23,386 nucleotides of DNA from a virus. Under the pieces are notes generated by a model. It saw only the letters and a program-made list of their open reading frames with translations. It made no database searches and was not told the origin of the DNA. Every line of letters begins with the position of its first letter. Positions within the stretch are counted from its first letter, which is position 1. This document shows positions 22,147 through 23,386 of the stretch, one piece after another. The position numbers and the translations under genes are program-made. Where the stretch lies: positions 1 through 23,386 of IMG/VR virus record IMGVR_UViG_3300003323_000173. One strand, written 5' to 3'.

Positions 22147-22565
22147 GCATACGGATTTTTGTCAAGGGTTGTTACGTCGATGGCGAGGCCATTGGATATT
22201 AAACCCCGGTAATCTATGAACCATGAGTTGAGTTTTTCGATAACCCAATGAGGCCATAAGCTGATAGGTACGTTCTCAATTGATTTTGCTACGGCATTAA
22301 ACCCGTCAATGCAATTAGCAGCCAATTCTTTCATCGGGCAAAAAGTTTCGCCGTTGATTGTGATTTGTTGGGTGAGGTAGGAGATTGGCATCAGCATCGG
22401 CTTCCAATCCTCGCTGTCTAAAACAACAGACAGCCCTACGTCTTTAGTGGTGTATGTTTTGTGATCCAATGTTATTGTCAATGCATCAGGTTGGTTGCTA
22501 TGATATGCTTTCACTCCATACGGCAGATACCCGCACAAGGCGATAAGTAGTTCGTTGTTTTTCAT
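22143..22565 (-). CDS. DYRGLI-type conserved Bacteroidetes phage protein (140 aa)
   Basis: Residues 1-18 (MKNNELLIALCGYLPYGV) and the C-terminal part (EKLNSWFIDYRGLISNGLAI) match the start and end of a hypothetical protein very common in Bacteroides phages and prophages (LCxxLPYGVK near the start, WLNxxHFDYRGLIxKGLAL near the end). The central part (WKPMLMPISYLTQQ) also fits. Its role is unknown, but it is a good marker for the host group. Both ends are coupled by ATGA overlaps. Confidence 0.75.
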   Translation of the reverse strand: MKNNELLIALCGYLPYGVKAYHSNQPDALTITLDHKTYTTKDVGLSVVLDSEDWKPMLMPISYLTQQITINGETFCPMKELAANCIDGFNAVAKSIENVPISLWPHWVIEKLNSWFIDYRGLISNGLAIDVTTLDKNPYA

Positions 22566-22807
22566 AGACCCGTGATATTAATAAATTCTTCTTTGGTTAG
22601 TTCTTGCGACCATTCTCGCCATTTAGATATGCTAAACTTGTTTGCGTGTTTAACCACTTCTGATAATACAAAACGATCTGTTTTATTAGCGTTTATAGAC
22701 TGTATTTCTCCCAATTGTTCATCGTTTTCATCCCAGCAAAGTACCTGACCAGATGTTAATAGCATGAGCGTTCTTGCTGATTCTATTTGCTCTCTTAAAC
22801 TTTTCAT
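22562..22807 (-). CDS. Hypothetical protein (81 aa)
   Basis: No named family. It begins MKSLREQIESARTLMLLTSG with a helix. It continues with short strands around GQVLCWDENDEQLGEIQSIN and ends with FSISKWREWSQELTKEEF, a helical end that I think recurs in related phages. It is soluble and has no metal-binding pattern. It overlaps both neighbours by ATGA. Confidence 0.6.
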   Translation of the reverse strand: MKSLREQIESARTLMLLTSGQVLCWDENDEQLGEIQSINANKTDRFVLSEVVKHANKFSISKWREWSQELTKEEFINITGL

Positions 22808-22974
22808 TTTCGTGGATTATAAGTTATTGAATTCGTTGTTTGCACCTTAACCTGATGCCCTGTGTTTTTAGCATGGTTTCTAGAATTTCTGATAGCTGTT
22901 TTCGGATCGCCCCAATCTTTTTCGCAATCAACACAATATGCACCTATATGTACAATCAATTTTGTTATTTTCAT
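22804..22974 (-). CDS. Small C2H2 zinc-finger-like protein (56 aa)
   Basis: The frame reads MKITKLIVHIGAYCVDCEKD and contains CVDC (C14, C17), then HAKNTGHQV with H34 and H40. The CxxC...HAxxTGHxV pattern is a compact zinc-finger form seen in small bacterial, archaeal and phage proteins. It should bind one zinc and perhaps nucleic acid or a protein. The start overlaps the upstream stop by ATGA, and its own TGA overlaps the next start, so the reading frame is well placed. Confidence 0.65.
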   Translation of the reverse strand: MKITKLIVHIGAYCVDCEKDWGDPKTAIRNSRNHAKNTGHQVKVQTTNSITYNPRK

Positions 22975-23192
22975 TTCCCTTTGTTTTTAAGTGAGTTGTA
23001 GACATTTTCCCAATAGTCATACCCTTCTGATGTAAAAGCCCAGTTCATAGATCTATTGACGGCTTGACTTATCGATTCAACCTTAATATTGAATCTGTCA
23101 CGAGGGTTATCTCTTTTTTCAACATTACTAATCGCCTGACTTCTGTACGGTTCAGGCAGTTCTTCTAGGTGTTCGCGGATTGTTTTAATCAT
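22971..23192 (-). CDS. LPEPYR-type small phage protein (73 aa)
   Basis: The protein begins MIKTIREHLEELPEPYRSQA and ends with WAFTSEGYDYWENVYNSLK. The same head (LPEPYxxxAL) and tail (EGxxYWxxIYxxL) occur in many short proteins of phages from different hosts, without a known function. It is helical and soluble. The gene overlaps the partial gene upstream and the zinc-finger gene downstream by ATGA. Confidence 0.7.
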   Translation of the reverse strand: MIKTIREHLEELPEPYRSQAISNVEKRDNPRDRFNIKVESISQAVNRSMNWAFTSEGYDYWENVYNSLKNKGK

Positions 23193-23386
23193 TGTTTTGA
23201 ATACTTTAATTTCATTAATTCAACAAATCGCCTGACATTATTGTCAAATGATAATACACCGTCTTCTTCACCTTCTTGAATGAAAATCATTACTTGTTCT
23301 AAGAAGTATTTGAATGCCTCAATTGTCACATCCCAATCCTCTGATTGCTGATCAATTATTTTGATGAAGGATACAGCGTCATCATT
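23189..23386 (-). CDS. Partial hypothetical protein at the right edge (65 codons seen)
   Basis: The frame is open from the right edge to a TGA at 23189-23191. The visible part reads NDDAVSFIKIIDQQSEDWDV at the front and RRFVELMKLKYSKQ at the end. It is acidic and helical. The start lies beyond the window. The overlap of its stop with the next ATG (ATGA) continues the coupled series, which supports it as a real gene. Confidence 0.55.
   Translation of the reverse strand, partial: NDDAVSFIKIIDQQSEDWDVTIEAFKYFLEQVMIFIQEGEEDGVLSFDNNVRRFVELMKLKYSKQ

Noticed and set aside
1-23386. tRNA genes, CRISPR arrays, integrase or transposase genes
   Set aside because: None could be seen on either strand; no repeat-spacer pattern, cloverleaf or recombinase motif was found by reading.

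Overview
The window looks like part of a tailed dsDNA phage (or prophage) of a Bacteroidetes host. One gene on the plus strand (1-5334) faces a block of about 36 small, tightly packed genes that all run on the minus strand from the right edge down to 5493. The host guess rests on several things: AT-rich sequence; A-rich rather than Shine-Dalgarno-like start regions; a TAnnTTTG-type promoter box in the only long intergenic gap of the block; and protein types I know mainly from Bacteroides and related phages (DUF6291, a C-terminal DYRGLI-type protein, a YALTKG-type protein). There are no rRNA or tRNA genes and no CRISPR array that I can see.

Layout. (1) 1-5334, plus strand: the 3' end of a very large polyvalent protein with a zincin HEAFH motif, probably carried in the virion and belonging to the late region to the left. 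(2) 5335-5492: no gene. Two hairpins here fit terminators for the leftward block, and one touches the stop codon of the giant gene. (3) 5493-9796, minus: small genes, an HNH-type nuclease, a divergent beta-class DNA methyltransferase and a putative 2-oxoglutarate/Fe(II) dioxygenase. (4) 9803-11574, minus: a two-gene membrane module, a LemA-like protein and a Cys-rich membrane protein. (5) 11640-14382, minus: the replication module, a T7 gp4-like primase-helicase and a DUF6291 protein probably serving as replication organiser or helicase loader. (6) 14395-14555: a control region with tandem repeats, a promoter-like box and a strong hairpin terminator before the replication operon. (7) 14552-23386, minus: accessory early genes, including a zinc-ribbon protein, a DUF551 protein, a YqaJ-type exonuclease with a probable recombination partner, and many tiny coupled reading frames, some with membrane segments.

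How it may work. The right and middle blocks look like the early and replication program: recombination (YqaJ exonuclease plus partner), then primase-helicase and its organiser, then DNA modification and membrane functions. Many neighbours overlap by ATGA or TAATG, so translation is probably coupled along long transcripts. The hairpin between the 14552 gene and the replication operon suggests that expression of that operon depends on read-through or antitermination, or that a small RNA of about 90 nt is made there.

The most notable observations are these: the methyltransferase gene sits between two copies of a gene-junction sequence, as if inserted as a 769-bp cassette; that enzyme has substitutions in both of its signature motifs; there is a possible dioxygenase; the LemA-like/Cys-rich membrane pair is an uncharacterised module; and the control region at 14395-14555 has an unusual layout. 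Family assignments come from reading motifs by eye and from memory of the families; no search was run.
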